Notes: generated by a model not told the origin, from the letters alone. DNA of 64,000 nt from Cryptomeria japonica (GCF_030272615.1 NC_081413.1:551240136-551304135), one strand, 5' to 3'; positions 1-12,066 are shown, numbered from the stretch's first letter. Numbers and translations are program-made.

Positions 1-1261
1 ACTGGGGTTCATGACAAAAGTGGTCATCTACATTTAGGTTTTCCACGACATAGCCTCTTCTATCAAACCCGCATCTAGCAACATAGGGGTGCAGGTTCAT
101 CTTCTTAAATTCCAATTCCAAATTTAAAGCATCAAACACAGACTTACAACTATAGTATCCAAGTTCAACAGGAAAGGCAAATCCAGATTCACCTTTTGCC
201 CCTAACCTTTTGTCAATATGAGCTAGTTGTTCGCTCACCTCAATGAGCACATAGCTATCGAAGGCATACCTAGGTAGCCTGAATGGTTCACCTTCAAAAC
301 CAGCTACCCAAAGATAGGTAAACCTGAGAAATTGAATGAAGAAGCTGCCATATATACTTATCAACTCCATTGCTTCAACTGACATTCTCTTGTTCACATC
401 ACCCTATAGTTCAAAAGCAAGCCTTCCTGCGAAGACACCATTCCATTTGGTGTTATGTTCTACATGTTTTTGTTGCTGTAACAAAGGATAGTAATCATAA
501 ACCTTCATACCATCCACCCATGGTTCATTGAGCAAGCCATGCCAATCTCTAGTACAGGCTAATATGTAGAAAAGATAAGAGGACATATAAAAACTAGACA
601 TGCCCACAAAATTACTTAAACCTTCATGGAGTCTTTTTGCAATTACCTGTTCCTAGTCAAGATATTTGTCACCTGATAATAACACCTGAATATAAAAATA
701 CATCCAATCTTCCCAGTAAAAGGAGTGTGAATTTCCTTTTAGCCTATTTAACAGTATAACAATGTCTTGGACTTCTATGATGAAGTGCTCTCTGGTAAGG
801 GGTTTCGACAACCATGACCCTCCCTTTTGAACTTTGAGGAGCCATTTTATTGCAATTACACTTCTATACACACTCTTCTTCTCAAAGAAGAATGCGTATG
901 AGGTCCCAATTGACCAGTCCTCATATGACTCCTTGTGTGGGATTCCTGTCGCCGCCATTACTGTTTCCCTGTTGATACCAACTAACAACTCACCATTACT
1001 GATTCTTATGCACCTATTCTCAACATCATATCTATTCATACAAGCTACCACCAAATCCGGGCATGGTGCATCAAGTGGAAATGCAGCAGCTTCAATGAGA
1101 CCACTTCTCACTGTTTTCTCCATTATTGAACCAGCTCCAGGGTTCTTGGTTCTTTCTAAGAAATCCCCTAGGTCAGCATGAGCTAAGGAAGTATCATCTA
1201 GTTTTCGTAATATGCTCACTAAACATGACGTCTGACCAAGTTTCGACAGTACTGACCTCAT
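1..1261 (-). pseudogene. Gene A: plant-mobile-domain-like protein, broken, runs off left edge
   Basis: A single minus-strand frame starts at ATG 1261 and runs to the window edge with two in-frame stops (653-655 and 404-406), so about 420 codons are visible. After a helical N-terminus, residues ~70-115 read CPDLVVACMNRYDVENRC, then ISNGE, then GINRETVMAATGIP. This follows the plant mobile domain pattern (RW-x-E-x-F-x-x-x-x-GE-x-x-TLEDV-x-x-x-x-GLP, PF10536-like). Later blocks (KWLLKVQKGGSW, YWEDWMYFYIQVLLSGDKY, SSFYMSSYLFYILAC, FRFTYLW-type) are hydrophobic and helical. In established biology, plant mobile domain proteins occur as host genes (MAIN family) and inside transposons. The two stops make this copy a pseudogene. 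Gene B in hAT1 and gene C in hAT2 look distantly related. The family assignment is by eye and moderate. Confidence 0.55.
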
Positions 1262-1689
1262 ACTGCCTACCTATACTTTAATTAATCAATTCTAAAACAT
1301 GGTAGAATTCTACTCCAACAAACCAAAGATTTTCTTCCTACATTGATAAATCTTTAGAACTAAAGAAATACAACATAGGGGAATCGTTTGAACTCACCTG
1401 TTACCACCATGAATCTATGAAACCTTCTCAGGAAAGTAGAGCTGAATTTAGCTTCGGCATCTCCAATTCGCTCAATTATAACAACTGCAACCCTTACAAA
1501 TTATGGAGATGAATTCATATATCCTTTTTTGAACAGATGGGAAAAAACTGAGAAAAACTACACATGATACATAATGATTCATTTAAACGTGTGAAGTTAC
1601 AGTGATATGATTGAAAACCTGACACTTTCTTAATTGCCCATCACCTCCGCACAAGTAGTTAATGTCCTCATAATCACTTTCCAAATTAA
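1262..1689. other. 5' flank of gene A, no gene seen
   Basis: AT-rich sequence just upstream of the gene A start on the minus strand. A pyrimidine-rich tract and AG next to the ATG could be a splice acceptor of a 5' UTR intron, as seen in the hAT transposase genes of this window. No coding similarity is visible. Confidence 0.3.
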
Positions 1690-1739
1690 AAATTTTAAAC
1701 TGTTAGATGTCGAGAATATTCCTTCTTTTCGCGCTGCTT

Positions 1740-2190
1740 CCAGTGTTATCAAAGTCTTTAGAATCATCTTGAAGTGAACCTTTTGAACCTTGAACCATCT
1801 CACAAAGAGTTCAATGGTTCGAGTTCATTTGTGAAGAACGACAGTGAGCTAGTAGCTCAGAATAATACCAGGAACGAGCGATAACCATGACTAACAAGCG
1901 AAGGACTTTGAACCTTGAACCATTGAATTGAAAGGCAATTGGTTCAAGGTTCAAGTTCAAAACTGACTTAAAACACATTTACACCTGCTCGTTAAATAAC
2001 ATTACATAGCCGCAACTCATGCCAAAAAAAGGACGTTTTGAACCTTGAAGCAAAAAGGTTCACGGGTTCAAAGTTCAAAACGCATAACAATAACACGCTT
2101 GCTTTGGTTGAGATAAAGGCTGCTAAAGACATTTACCTAAAACGTGCCTTGAACCTTGAACCAATTGAATTGTTTTTAAAGTTCAACAAC
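1740..2190. repeat. Cluster of GAACCTTGAACC / GGTTCAAGGTTC inverted repeats
   Basis: The words TTGAACCTTGAACC and its complement GGTTCAAGGTTCAA recur in at least four groups (about 1775-1830, 1910-1960, 2037-2080, 2145-2195). Within a group the two orientations lie 10-40 bases apart, so each could fold into a hairpin. Spacing between groups is roughly 100-130 bases. The cluster lies 0.5-0.9 kb upstream of gene A, like the repeat arrays next to genes B and C. Confidence 0.7.
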
Positions 2191-2199
2191 TTAGGTTTA

Positions 2200-2809
2200 A
2201 AATGAAGAGGTACAAAAGACCCGAAAGAATAGAGACACCAAAAGGCAACCTGCAAGCTTGAACATTTTAAATAAAAAATTGAGGGGACACTAACACATAC
2301 GTACCCTCTTTAATGCCTAGGTTGTAAGTAGGTTCTCCAAGATGAATAATACCATTTGAAGCTTGTTGCAGTCCATGGAGACATAAAGAACCTTACAGAA
2401 GTCACCCTGGAAGAGTTAAAAAAGAGAAAGATTCTTGATGCTTATAGGTTTACAAAAAAAGTATGCCAAGTTTCATACTTATCCCACACGTGCAAACTAT
2501 ATTTTTGTGAACTTGAGTTCTTGAATGAGTTATTTCTATTGGAAGAGTGTTTAGACATATTAGGTTTGTCTATTTGCACCTCCCTTATCAATCTTAGGGG
2601 TTGATCACTCCATTTTATCTTTGTTGTCCTAAAATAGTCCTAAAAACAAGCTTAATTTGATTGTAACCAAAAAAATTTCATCTATTTTGTACAAAACAAC
2701 TCTATTTAATTGTCACATATGTTTAATAAGGGTGAAAAGGGTATCTCAAATGGGTCTTAGCTCTTAATTACCAAGTGCATGAAGAAAGTTATGGCAAAAA
2801 AAGGTGACT
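2200..2809. other. Unassigned AT-rich stretch
   Basis: Only a short plus-strand open frame (2356-2604, 82 codons) is present, with no recognisable motif, and I do not call it a gene. No terminal repeats or RNA gene were seen. Confidence 0.3.
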
Positions 2810-3605
2810 TTTATGTATTGAAGAGAACATGTGGCTAGGATATTGCTAAAAATGGTTGTGTGAATTGACAAGTGAAATAGGAGCCCGCCTATCATAAACC
2901 TAACCTCCTAGACATGCTCATGTTGATGTTTTTTGGCCACAATGAATAGAAGGAAAGTTAGGGTATATTGCAATTTTTCATTGAATGCATTTGATGCTTT
3001 TTGTTGCAACCAAAAAAGTGTTGGTACGAGCAAATGAATTTGAGTAATCAAAATATGAGATAGGTTTCTAGAGAGGTGCATAACATGAACTCGTAAGTTC
3101 AGACATCTTGTTCGTATGTGTCATAGATACTGAGAAATGCATCGTCAACGTTTGACAATTTTTACTCTTCGAGTTTGACAATTTTCACACTTTGGGCATT
3201 GAAGAGAATGCATGGCTAGGGTATGGCTTGAAACAATTGAGTGACTTGACGAGAAAAATAGGGTCAGTACTAGCATAAAACCAACCTCCTAAACATTCTT
3301 ACACTGACAGTTTGCTTCCACGAATAGAAAAATCAAAGTTAGGGTATGTTGCAACTTTTCATTGAATGCATCTAACTCTATTTGGGGTGGAAGAAAAAGT
3401 CTCAACACAAGCAAATGGATTTGAGTAATCAAAAATTGAGAGAGGTTTTTGTAGAGGGGCATCACACAACCCCATAGGTTCACACTGATCGTTCGTATGT
3501 GCCATAGGTTCTTAGATTCATGTCTTCAAAGTTTGACAATTTTCACACTTTGAGCACTTAAGAGAATGTGTTGGTACAATATGGCTCATAATGATCGAGA
3601 GACTT
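2810..3605. repeat. Tandem repeat, ~375-bp unit, two copies plus a partial third
   Basis: The block starting GAAGAGAACATGTGGCTAGG (about 2819) recurs at about 3199 (GAAGAGAATGCATGGCTAGG) and partly at about 3568 (TAAGAGAATGTGTTGG). The repeated unit includes CCAACCTCCTA-type, GTTAGGGTAT-TTGCAA, CATTGAATGCAT, GGATTTGAGTAATCAAAA and TTGACAATTTTCAC words in the same order. Copies are clearly diverged. No protein or terminal structure was seen, so it may be an old satellite-like or element-internal repeat. Confidence 0.75.
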
Positions 3606-4559
3606 GGAGATTTCAAATATTTATATTCTAGTTCCCTCTAAATATAAATTTTCTAAAAAGGTGAATTGGAGAAGTTGTTTGTGCTAGTAATAGGAGTCTA
3701 AGTGGAGAACTACTTACTTTAATGGACCAAATCAGTCATCTCTTTGATGTTTGAAGCTCTTCCTTTTCTTTTATTCCTTAGGAACAAAATGATGTAGCAA
3801 ATTTCTTGGCCAAAAGGGATTTAGAGGAAAATTGTCATGCATACCTCTAGGTTAATATTGTTGACTTTGTGATAAACTCTTTAAGCTTTACCAACATATA
3901 ATTGCCAACTTAAGTTTGGAGATAAGATTTCCTCTTTTAGTTATTATGTTTTTTCTTTCTAGTTTATGTAGGTTTCTCTATAGGTATAAATCTTCTTATA
4001 TGTTTTCTCTTATTATTTCAGCAATTACCCTTTCCATTTTAAAATCACATAAGTGTAACATATAATCCAATACTCGATTACTATTACATTAATGCATTTA
4101 CTTTCATTCCATGCAAAGCTAAGATGATAGATGGCATACCATGTAGAGCTAAGATGATTATCTCTTCCATTTATTATGTTTTTTTTTTTCTAGTTTCTCT
4201 AGATTTGCTCTTTTTACTTTAGCAATGATTCTTTCCATTTGACAATCACATAACTATAACATTGTAACATTGAGTATCTCAATCATTGGGAAACAAAATT
4301 ATATTGCACATAGGTCTCGTAAAGACATTTGATATTACAATGCCTCAAGTATTTCATTTGTACAAATATACAAGTCATATGTACATATATCCAAATAAGC
4401 TTGATATTATATTTTTTTTTCATTTACATTCAATTCAATAAACCATTTGGATCCACTCTATTGTTTATCATGTCAAGAATTGCCTCAGGGTTAGACTCAC
4501 GAACCTTCCATAGGTCCATGTTCAGTGGTCTACCCCCATATTTGATCAAGTGAACATTT
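3606..4559. other. AT-rich stretch with a possible RNase H-like remnant
   Basis: Mostly non-coding. In the plus frame at 3782-3850 a short run reads EQNDVANFLAKRDLEEN, resembling the C-terminal end of the RNase H domain of plant LINE elements (N-x-x-AD-x-LAK). Upstream frames are broken, so this is a weak call. Nothing else was recognised. Confidence 0.25.
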
Positions 4560-5410
4560 CATGCCACCATAAAGTTTGAATAATGAAGAATATTTCTGTG
4601 TCTTGAAGTCCTCAAACAACCACAAGCTAGACTTCTTCACTTTGTACCTGCTAAGTCATGCACGAGTAAGAACCACTGATCATGTAGGGTATTCAATGTT
4701 TTCTCCATCTACCACAAGGCCATCTAATTTATTTGTTACCTCCACACAATGACACAAAGAATAATGTGTTCCTTCTTCGTCGTTTTCAGTTGCAATAACT
4801 GCATAAACACGCCCTGCAATGATATGTCCAATCATGTACATGGATTTAGTGAACAAATAAGATATAATTTATTGAATTCAAATGATTAAATGTTTATGTA
4901 GATAATTTACTTGGTTGCACTAGATTTGACACACGGTCAAAGCCAAATGATGCTTCCATCTGTGTGAGTTGCAATGTTGTCAAGAGTCGATATGTCTCAA
5001 GTGGGCTCAGAGTTCTTGTACACCACTCATCGACCCACTCCTTCGACTCACACTCATTATATGATTTGTTTCCACATGAAAAACAAAAGCACACCGTATG
5101 TAGCGTATGTATAGTCCATGAACCTACATTAGAGATTCTAAAAGAGTGCAACTCACTCAATCTTGTCAATGTACAACAATCCCCATTTTTTTCAATGTTA
5201 GTATCATTTATCAACCGAAAAAATCCATGAATTGTACACTCACCTTGATTACCTGGACCCATTGTAGCATTACACCACTTGACAATAGCTTTCACATCTA
5301 TCAAATTTTCTTTATCTTTGTACTTTAACTCTTCTCATGCTAAGGCTCTTTCGATACATGCTCTTGCACCATCATGCTCACCCTTTCCAGATCCGACCTC
5401 ATAGAAATTA
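4560..5410 (-). pseudogene. KGEHDGA-family gene, 3' half, with intron
   Basis: Minus-strand coding remnant continuing from 36831-37275, from which it was separated by the 5416-36825 insertion. At about 5340-5390 one frame reads SGKGEHDGARACIERALA followed by a stop. Then comes VKWCNATMG, and a Cys-rich part (TVCFCFSCGNKSYNEC) in the open frame 5304-4912. A GT...AG intron at 4814-4910 (minus) joins it to GRVYAVIATENDEEGTHY and CHCVEVTNKL at 4813-4690, after which stops accumulate. I recognise the KGEHDGA and downstream order from unnamed plant and moss proteins with an RNase-H-like DDE appearance. Whether they are transposases or host genes I cannot say. Confidence 0.55.
4814..4910 (-). other. 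Intron of KGEHDGA-family gene
   Basis: On the minus strand the donor is CCAA|GTAAAT at 4911/4910 and the acceptor CATTGCAG|GGCG at 4814/4813. Removing these 97 bases joins LVQP- to GRVYAV- in one frame. A retained spliceosomal intron shows this is not a retrocopy. Confidence 0.55.
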
Positions 5411-5415
5411 CACAT
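5411..5415. repeat. Target-site duplication CACAT (left)
   Basis: CACAT immediately precedes the LTR start TGTAACGTC at 5416. The identical CACAT follows the LTR end CTTTACA at 36825. Confidence 0.85.
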
Positions 5416-6282
5416 TGTAACGTCATAAAATTGAACCCCTTGTAATTTTTGACTACATTTGAGTCTTTGCCTAAGTGTTTACGCCCCTTGGCCTGATCAG
5501 AGACCTGAATATACTCGTGCACAACAAAAACACACTGCAAATAAACCCTGCACCTTGTCTGCACCTTGATCTTGTCCCAAAATAAGGCAGGACCAGGGTG
5601 TGGTGCCCTAGGATCCCTTAGGACTAAGGGGTGGAACCTTGGGATCACTTATTTGGGACCTATTTTGAGGCCCCTCCCCTTTTCTCATTTCAAATGTGAA
5701 GCAGGAAACCCCTCCTATGTCAGCTTAAGTCAAAAAATTGGTCAATTACACCTACTAGCAAGTATATAAGAGGGATTTCCCATCTCATTTGATATATCAT
5801 GAGAACACAAGAGGTCATCAAGCATTCAAGAGATCAAGCATTCAAGAGAAATTGAGCATTTTTAGCCTTCCTTCAAGCCTTGGAGCAGCAACAAAGACAA
5901 GATTTCAAGCATTGAAGAGGAGATCAAAATTCTACTTCATGAAACCCTAATTCCATGTGGAGGCAAGCAAAACTTCACAAGGAGGTATAAGCATTTCAAT
6001 TTCAGTCAATTCAACATCCCCTCAAAGAGGAGGATTTCTACTTTCAGTCCTTTTATTTACATTATTTCAACCACTTGGTTAATTCCAAAACCGAGGTTTG
6101 ATATGAAGACAAACCCCTATTCCCTCCCTCTCTTTCTGTGGCCAGGAAACATGTTCAAAGTTGTACTTTTGGAATAAATCTTCATTCACAGAGATGGAAA
6201 AACCCTTTTCGATGCATGGAAAGTTCAAAGGACCGATAGGAGGGCGCCCCTGTCCTTGCAACTTTTGTTGAATTTCACAAGG
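5416..6282 (+). repeat. 5' LTR of outer element, first part
   Basis: Starts TGTAACGTCATAAAATTG. A promoter-like stretch near AGTATATAAGAGGG (about 5760) is shared with the 3' LTR at about 36316. Sequence up to GAATTTCACAAGG (6282) aligns with the 3' LTR, which continues without the Athila-like insertion. The LTR resumes at 13408. Confidence 0.85.
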
Positions 6283-6768
6283 TGATGGGCAAGGTTGTTG
6301 ATGTCACAACTTGCATCATTTCAATTCTTATGTCATCGACCTGGGGTGTGTCTAAAGTTGTCTATGATAAGGATAGTACCACTTATGGGGGGTTGTGCAT
6401 TGTTGATCAGTGACTGAGGTCAGATCATGCTCCGTCATGAGCTATCAAAATATCTTGGTTATGACTATCAATCAATCTAAAATCTAAATCTCTAAACAAC
6501 TATCCTCTAAAAAGACTTTGAGTTTGAAATAGAATTGTAACAAAATCGAATTAAGATGGAATCATGGAATTTCCTAAAAAGCTTGAAATTACTTCTAAGT
6601 CTAAGAATTTGAATCTAAGTTAAGTGTTGAAAGTAAATCTAATTACGCTTGCAGAATTTGAAATCTAATTACGTTTGCAGAAGTCAAACATAACACCTAA
6701 ATCCATGATCTAAAACAACAATTTTGCTTCCATTTTTCACCATCAAACTAACCATCTTATTAATCAAC
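6283..6768 (-). repeat. 3' LTR of Athila-like element, truncated
   Basis: Begins TGATGGGCAAGG and matches the other LTR (TGCATCATTTCAATTCTTATG, CTTATGGGGGGTTGTGCATT, AATCTAAATCTCTAAACAA) up to CTTATTAA at about 6768, where the match ends inside the frame downstream of integrase. Confidence 0.85.
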
Positions 6769-7748
6769 ATCATCTTCTTCTCTCCATAAATATGTATTAA
6801 TTGCACTGCACCATTATCACAAACTTGACTAATTTCATAAGGTCCCAACCATTGTGCATGAAATTTTCCTTTAAATTCCTGGAACCTTGAGTCAAATAAC
6901 AGTGCCCTATCTCCCTTCCTGAAATTTCTAGTTGCAATATGCTTGTCATGCCATAGTTTCCTCTGCTTTTGAATCAATTCTGTATGTTGTAGTGCCTCTG
7001 TTCTCATCTCATCTAGTCGGTTCAACTGCAAAATTATGGTCTTTTCTGCTTCTGAAAGATTAATCCCAACTTCCCATGTTGTTCTTAATGTTTTTAACTC
7101 AAACTCAATTGACATGACAAGTGTTTTTCCATATACCAATTCATATGGAGAAAATCCTGTAGTTGTTTTCCAGGTGGTGTTGTAAGCCCAAATTGCTTCA
7201 TCCAACCTATCTGACCAATTTGATTTCCTCAATGAAACTATTTTTGCAATTATATTTTCCAATTCTCTATTGGTAACCTCCACCTGATCATTAGCTTGTG
7301 GATGATAAGGTGAAAATTTTCTATGTGTCATTTTATATCTGTGCATAAAAGATTCCATCATAGCAGACATTAACTGTGGCCCTTGATAAGATACTATCTC
7401 TTGTGGAGCACCATACCTCTGAAGAATGTGTATGCATTGAAATTCAACTACCTATTCTTCCCTAGCTACTGGCAATGCTTTCACCTTAACCCATTTTGTT
7501 ACATAATCTATACAGACCAGAATATAATGATATCCTCTTGAAGGGGGATCTATGGGTCCCACAAAATCAATACCCCACTTCTCAAAAGGTTCAAGAATTG
7601 TTTGTGGTTGAAGTGCCATCTCCATTGTTGCTATTGGTCTTCCCATGCACTGGCACTCATCACAATGCTTCACATAAAATGAAACATCTTTGGTCATAGA
7701 AGGCCAAAAGTATCCTTCTGCCAACATTTTATAAACAGTTCTGATCAT
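6684..7748 (-). pseudogene. Integrase of Athila-like element
   Basis: The zinc-binding end is seen in YFWPSMTKDVSFYVKHCDECQ. The first catalytic Asp is in WGIDFVGPIDPPSRGYHYIL (7748-7452). The second region is damaged (SYQGPQ in place of SDQG-H). The third, Glu, block is SPYHPQANDQVEVTNRELE. Then come NTTWKTTTGFSPYELVYGK and the C-terminal GKFHAQWLGPYEISQVCDNGAVQL (7370-6684). A stop or frameshift lies at 7371-7451. The frame runs into the truncated LTR. Confidence 0.8.
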
Positions 7749-8034
7749 AGAGTAGTGTCCTCCTTCTGGTTCAGAATGAAATGAATGTATGATGTCTTAG
7801 ACATCAATTTCTTGCACACACCTATGAAGAACATGGTCATGACACATTTTAAATGACAAACCATTAATCCATTGGAATCTAGAACTCTCTCTAATTAACT
7901 GCTTCTTTTGCTTAGAGTTAAAGTGATTTGGCACTTCCTTCTTACTAGGTAATTTGCAATATCTGCAAACCATGGCACTTGTACTGAAATAAAAAATAAA
8001 TTTTCATCTGGAAAGGTATCATTAAACGGTTCAT

Positions 8035-9392
8035 CTACAAGACCATTCTAGAGAGAAAATTAGCTGCAACATTCTCCTTCACTAGCTTATTCACAATAGT
8101 TATATCAAATTCTTGCAAAAGCAATAACCATCTGATTATACATCCACCAACTACAACTTTATTCATTAAATAACGAATGGCTACATGATCTGTGTGAATA
8201 AAAGTTTTGTAACCAGTGATGTAGTGTCTAAACTTGTTTATAGCATACACAACAGTTAAGAATTCCTTCTCAATTTTTGTATAATTTCTCTCAGCTAGAC
8301 TCAAATTTTTATTGATGTTGTAAATAGCATGCATTGCTCCATTTTCATCCTTTTGTCTAAAGCCGTTGCAATGGAAAAATTGGATGCATTGGTACATATA
8401 TGAAATGACTCTCCCCATGTAGGTCCCTTGATTATTGGTGAGTCAGTCAAAGCATGTTTTATGGTTTCAAATTACTCTTGATAGTCATCTGTCTAGGAAA
8501 ATTTTGAATCCTTCTTAAGCAACGTGAATAAAGGTTCAACAATTCTATTGAAACCTTCTATGAACCTTCTGTAGTATCCAACATGACCAAGAAAGCTTCT
8601 AACATCCATTTGAGATTTAGGAACTTTGATTTGTTGGATGACTTAAACTTTCTTTGGATCTACTTTAATACCTTCCGTAGAGATGTGGTGGCCCAACACA
8701 ATTCCTTTTGTCATCATAAGTGAGCATTTCTCATGGTTCAATGACAACCTATGGTCTTTATATCTCTGTAATACTTTATCCAAACTTTCTAATGCCTCTT
8801 CATATGTTTTTCCATGAACTGAAAAATCATCCATATAAACATCTACACATGAAGTAGTTAAGTCAGCAAAAATTGCTAAAACAACTCGTTGAAAAGTAGC
8901 AAGTGCATTACATAGTCCAAATGGTAAGACTCTATATGAAAAAGTTCCCCAAGGACATGTAAACATTGTCTTATCTTGATCTTTAGGGGCTACTTGTATT
9001 TGGTTATAGCCACTAAATCCATCCTTGAAAGAAAAATAGTTACTACTTGCTAAGTTATCAAGAACTTGATCAATGAAGGGCAATGGAAAGTAGTCCTTTG
9101 TGGCTTTATTCAATTATCTATAGTCATTACAAACACGTCACTTCCTATTATTTTTAGGTACGATAACCAAAGGTGATACCCACTGACTATCAGAGATTGG
9201 ATAAATAAATCCTACCTTTAATAACTTCTCAATCTCAGTTTTAACAAAATACCTTAAAGCTAGATTAATACGTCTATGTCCTTGTCTCATAGGTTTGACA
9301 TCCTCTGTATAAATATGATGCATACAAATTGAAGGATTAATTCCTCTCATGTCCTTGTATTCCCTTGCAAATGCCTTTCTGTGTTTTTCCAA
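8035..9392 (-). pseudogene. Reverse transcriptase-RNase H of Athila-like element
   Basis: RT begins around GINPSICMHHIYTED and IEKLLKVGFIYPISDSQWVSP (9392-9138). It goes on with KDYFPLPFIDQVLDNLA, FSGYNQIQVAPKDQ, TMFTCPWGTFSYRVLPFGLC and the catalytic VDVYMDDFSVHG (8643-9113). RNase H follows with ERNYTKIEKEFLTVVYAINK, TDHVAIRYLM and ENVAANFLSRM (8418-8035). The MDD box is intact, but stops and frame changes separate the pieces. The FSVHG and FTCPWGTFSYR wording fits Athila RT. Confidence 0.8.
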
Positions 9393-9774
9393 AGTAAGTT
9401 TAAATCATTTTCTTGTTCCTTAGGCAAAGATGCATTAATGAACAAGGGTTTATTTTCCGAGAGTAAAATTTATTTTGTATGACTTTCTCCTTCAATTGGA
9501 TCTTTAATAAGGGTATTTAAAGGACAAGTTCCCTGGTATTGGTGATTCAAATTTTTCCTCTTGCTTCCATCCCTATCTTCCTCAATTTGTTCACAAGAAT
9601 TCTCAGTAGCATCCAAATTTTCTCCCTTGTCCACACAATCTTCATATTCTTCAACATGTTTTGTTAGTGTAACCATGAATAATTCAACAATTCCATCCCC
9701 TTCCAAATCCATATCCTCATCAACCCATTTCTGAGTATTAGAGTGAATTGCTGGTTTCACTGGAGGATAAAGTG

Positions 9775-10143
9775 TTATTTCCTTTTGTTTATGACCATTT
9801 CATTAGAAATGGTCTTACTGCCTGATCTGCAATCTATTAAAGCTGCAGAAGTTGCTAACCAAGGTCTTCCAAGAATAATTGGATATCCTGATGCCTTTCT
9901 TCTAGCCTTTAATACCAAGAAATCTACTGGACAATCCCATGTGTCTATAGTTACTTTGACATTTTCCAGGACCCCTTCAGGTTTAGTAGCAGACTGACCT
10001 GCTAACTGGAGTACAATTGTTGTTGGTTGGACTTGGGTCATTTTCAACATTTTTGTTGTATATGTTGTGATAACATTTATGGCTGCTCCTAAATCGATCA
10101 ACACATTTGGTATTTCAATTCCTCCTATGCTCAAGGTAATCAA
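9775..10143 (-). pseudogene. Aspartic protease of Athila-like element
   Basis: Retropepsin domain with PNVLIDLGAAINVI (the catalytic motif is DLG instead of DTG/DSG), flap-side sequence QLAGQSATKPEGVLENVKV, and the C-terminal ILGRPWLATSAALIDC. It would cleave the polyprotein. It sits between gag and RT in the usual order, and no intact upstream start exists in this broken copy. Confidence 0.75.
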
Positions 10144-10868
10144 AGGACTCCCAGGGTCACTATATTTCTGAGGAAGTAATCTTCTTGATAAAATATTAGT
10201 AAGTTTAGTTCCTAATTGTATTGTAGGTGGAAATTTTTGTTTTCTACCAGGTGTTTTAACACAGAGTGACTTAATTAATTAATTTATTTTTTGAATATCC
10301 TTAATAGCTTGAAGCAAAGGTATTTCAATGTTAATATTTTTCAATTCTCATGAAAGTGGTGAATCTATCAGATCAATATGATTCATTTTGGATATGGGGA
10401 TTTATCCATTGCTTCTTTATCCTTGTTTGTGTTTGGTTCTTCTTCCCTTACTTCTTATTCATCTCCTTTCTCCTTAATGTTATCTTTAAAAGGAGCATTG
10501 CGATTTTTTAGTTGGATATCATTCACTTAAATAACATTTAACCCATAAGGATTAACATCAGCGATGTATGTTTGTTGAGGACGATTATTTTTGGGATTGA
10601 GAACTGGTTGAGTAGTAATCTGAGGTTGGTTAACCTGTTCATTTGTAGCATTTGGACTAGTGATAAGAGGTGGAGGTTGTACCCAAGGACATCTCGACCC
10701 TTGATTTTTCCATGGTTGAAATTGTGGTTGATTTTGTTGCCATGGATGTTGATTTTGTTGCCACTATGGTTTCCACTGAGGTTGATTCCACTGTGGACTA
10801 ACCCATTCTGGAGGTCCCGAAGATGTAGGAGGTGGTTTCATAGGAGGAGGAGTCTATTGATTATAGTT

Positions 10869-11849
10869 CTAGTTATTCCTAGTACCATATTGGCCCATGT
10901 AAGAATTAAAACCAGTATTTTGTGATCTTTGACCAATATAATTGAGTTCCTCTTCAATTATAGGTGGCTTCTTCAAATGATTCTTAATTTCAGGTAAGAA
11001 ATTGCAAGAACTCGTAGCATGAATTTTCTCACAAATCTCACAGACCTCAATTTGGTTCATTGGAAACTTTCTTAAAAGATGTTTTCTTCTACATTTTGAG
11101 CAATAGATGGCTAAAGGTTTAGTGTTTTTCTTTTCTCCCTAAGTATTAAGATGGAGGAGTAAATCAGTTTTCAAATTCACCAGTTCTTCCATAACTTGAG
11201 ATACATCAGGTCCCAAAGCTTTGTTTCTTTTTGATCCTCTAGTCCCAACTCTTGTCCTAGAGTACTTTTTGCAAATATCAACAATTTAATTCAAAGGAAT
11301 CTTGTTAATATCTCATTTCCCCATTAAGTTCAAAGCTACTTTTGATTCATCATCAACTCCTCGTAAGAAAATTGTTTGATTGGTGTCATCATTAAGTCCT
11401 TCAACACACGTTTTATACACAAACATGAATCTATCTGCATAATACTCTAAGCTCTCATCTTCTAATTGTTTCATCTGAAATAGTTCCTCTTTCCTATCTC
11501 TAACTTGACAATAATCTTGGTATTTATCCAAGAAAATTGTTTCCATTTCAGGCCAAGTAGAGATTGAACCAACTCGTAATCCCATAAACCATCTTAATGT
11601 AGATTATTTCAAAGTGGAGGGGAATAACTTCAACCTCTGATTATCAGATGTGTAATCATAAGTCTGGCATAAGACTTTGAATTTAAAGAGAAATTGATTA
11701 GGATCTTCAAATGTTTTTCCTCTAAAAGTTGGTACTACAGAGGGTGAAATATTTTTCATAGGAGGTTCATTTTCTCCAAGATTCAAATTAATAAGATATG
11801 AGAATGTCCTATTTGGTGAAGGATCTCCAGCTTCTACTCTTTCACCCAT
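10869..11849 (-). pseudogene. gag of Athila-like element
   Basis: The first frame (11849-11604) has FSYLINLNLGENEPPMKNIS and TFRGKTFEDPNQFLFKFKVL, then YDYTSDNQRLKLFPSTLK. After a stop the next (11585-11313) has WPEMETIFLDKYQDY, ELFQMKQLEDESLEYYADRF, FLRGVDDESKVALNLMGK. This is the typical Retrotrans_gag core. A knuckle-like CEICEKIHATSSC follows at about 11040. At least two stops or shifts break it. Confidence 0.75.
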
Positions 11850-12044
11850 CTCGTTGTTTTGCGGTTGTTCAAAATGTTCAACTTGTTCCTCAAATTCATT
11901 TTGTCATTCTTTGTGCAATTGATCCAGGTTATAATGTCTTGGAAGAAATCTTCCAAATTGGTCTCTAGATCTTCTCATCAACTGCTCAAATTTTTCTTAT
12001 CAACACTAAGATTCCAACTTTACTAGCCAGATCTTTTTTAATGT

Positions 12045-12062
12045 TCCCTGGAAACGACGCCA
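12045..12062 (-). promoter_or_regulatory. Primer binding site, tRNA-Asp type
   Basis: On the minus strand TGGCGTCGTTTCCAGGGA, against TGGCGCCGTTGCCGGGGA, the complement of plant tRNA-Asp and the usual Athila site: three mismatches. Confidence 0.7.
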
Positions 12063-12066
12063 AAAA

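Noticed and set aside
834-1181. Plus-strand open frame of 115 codons
   Set aside because: It is the mirror of gene A, whose minus-strand frame has recognisable motifs; this one has none.
2356-2604. Short plus-strand frame beginning MKLVAVHGDIKNL
   Set aside because: 82 codons in AT-rich DNA, no motif, no neighbouring structure; compatible with chance.
10572-10925. Plus-strand frame rich in Leu/Trp/Arg opposite the Athila-like gag
   Set aside because: Antisense shadow of the gag C-terminal region; composition is explained by the sense-strand Gln/Asn/Pro codons.
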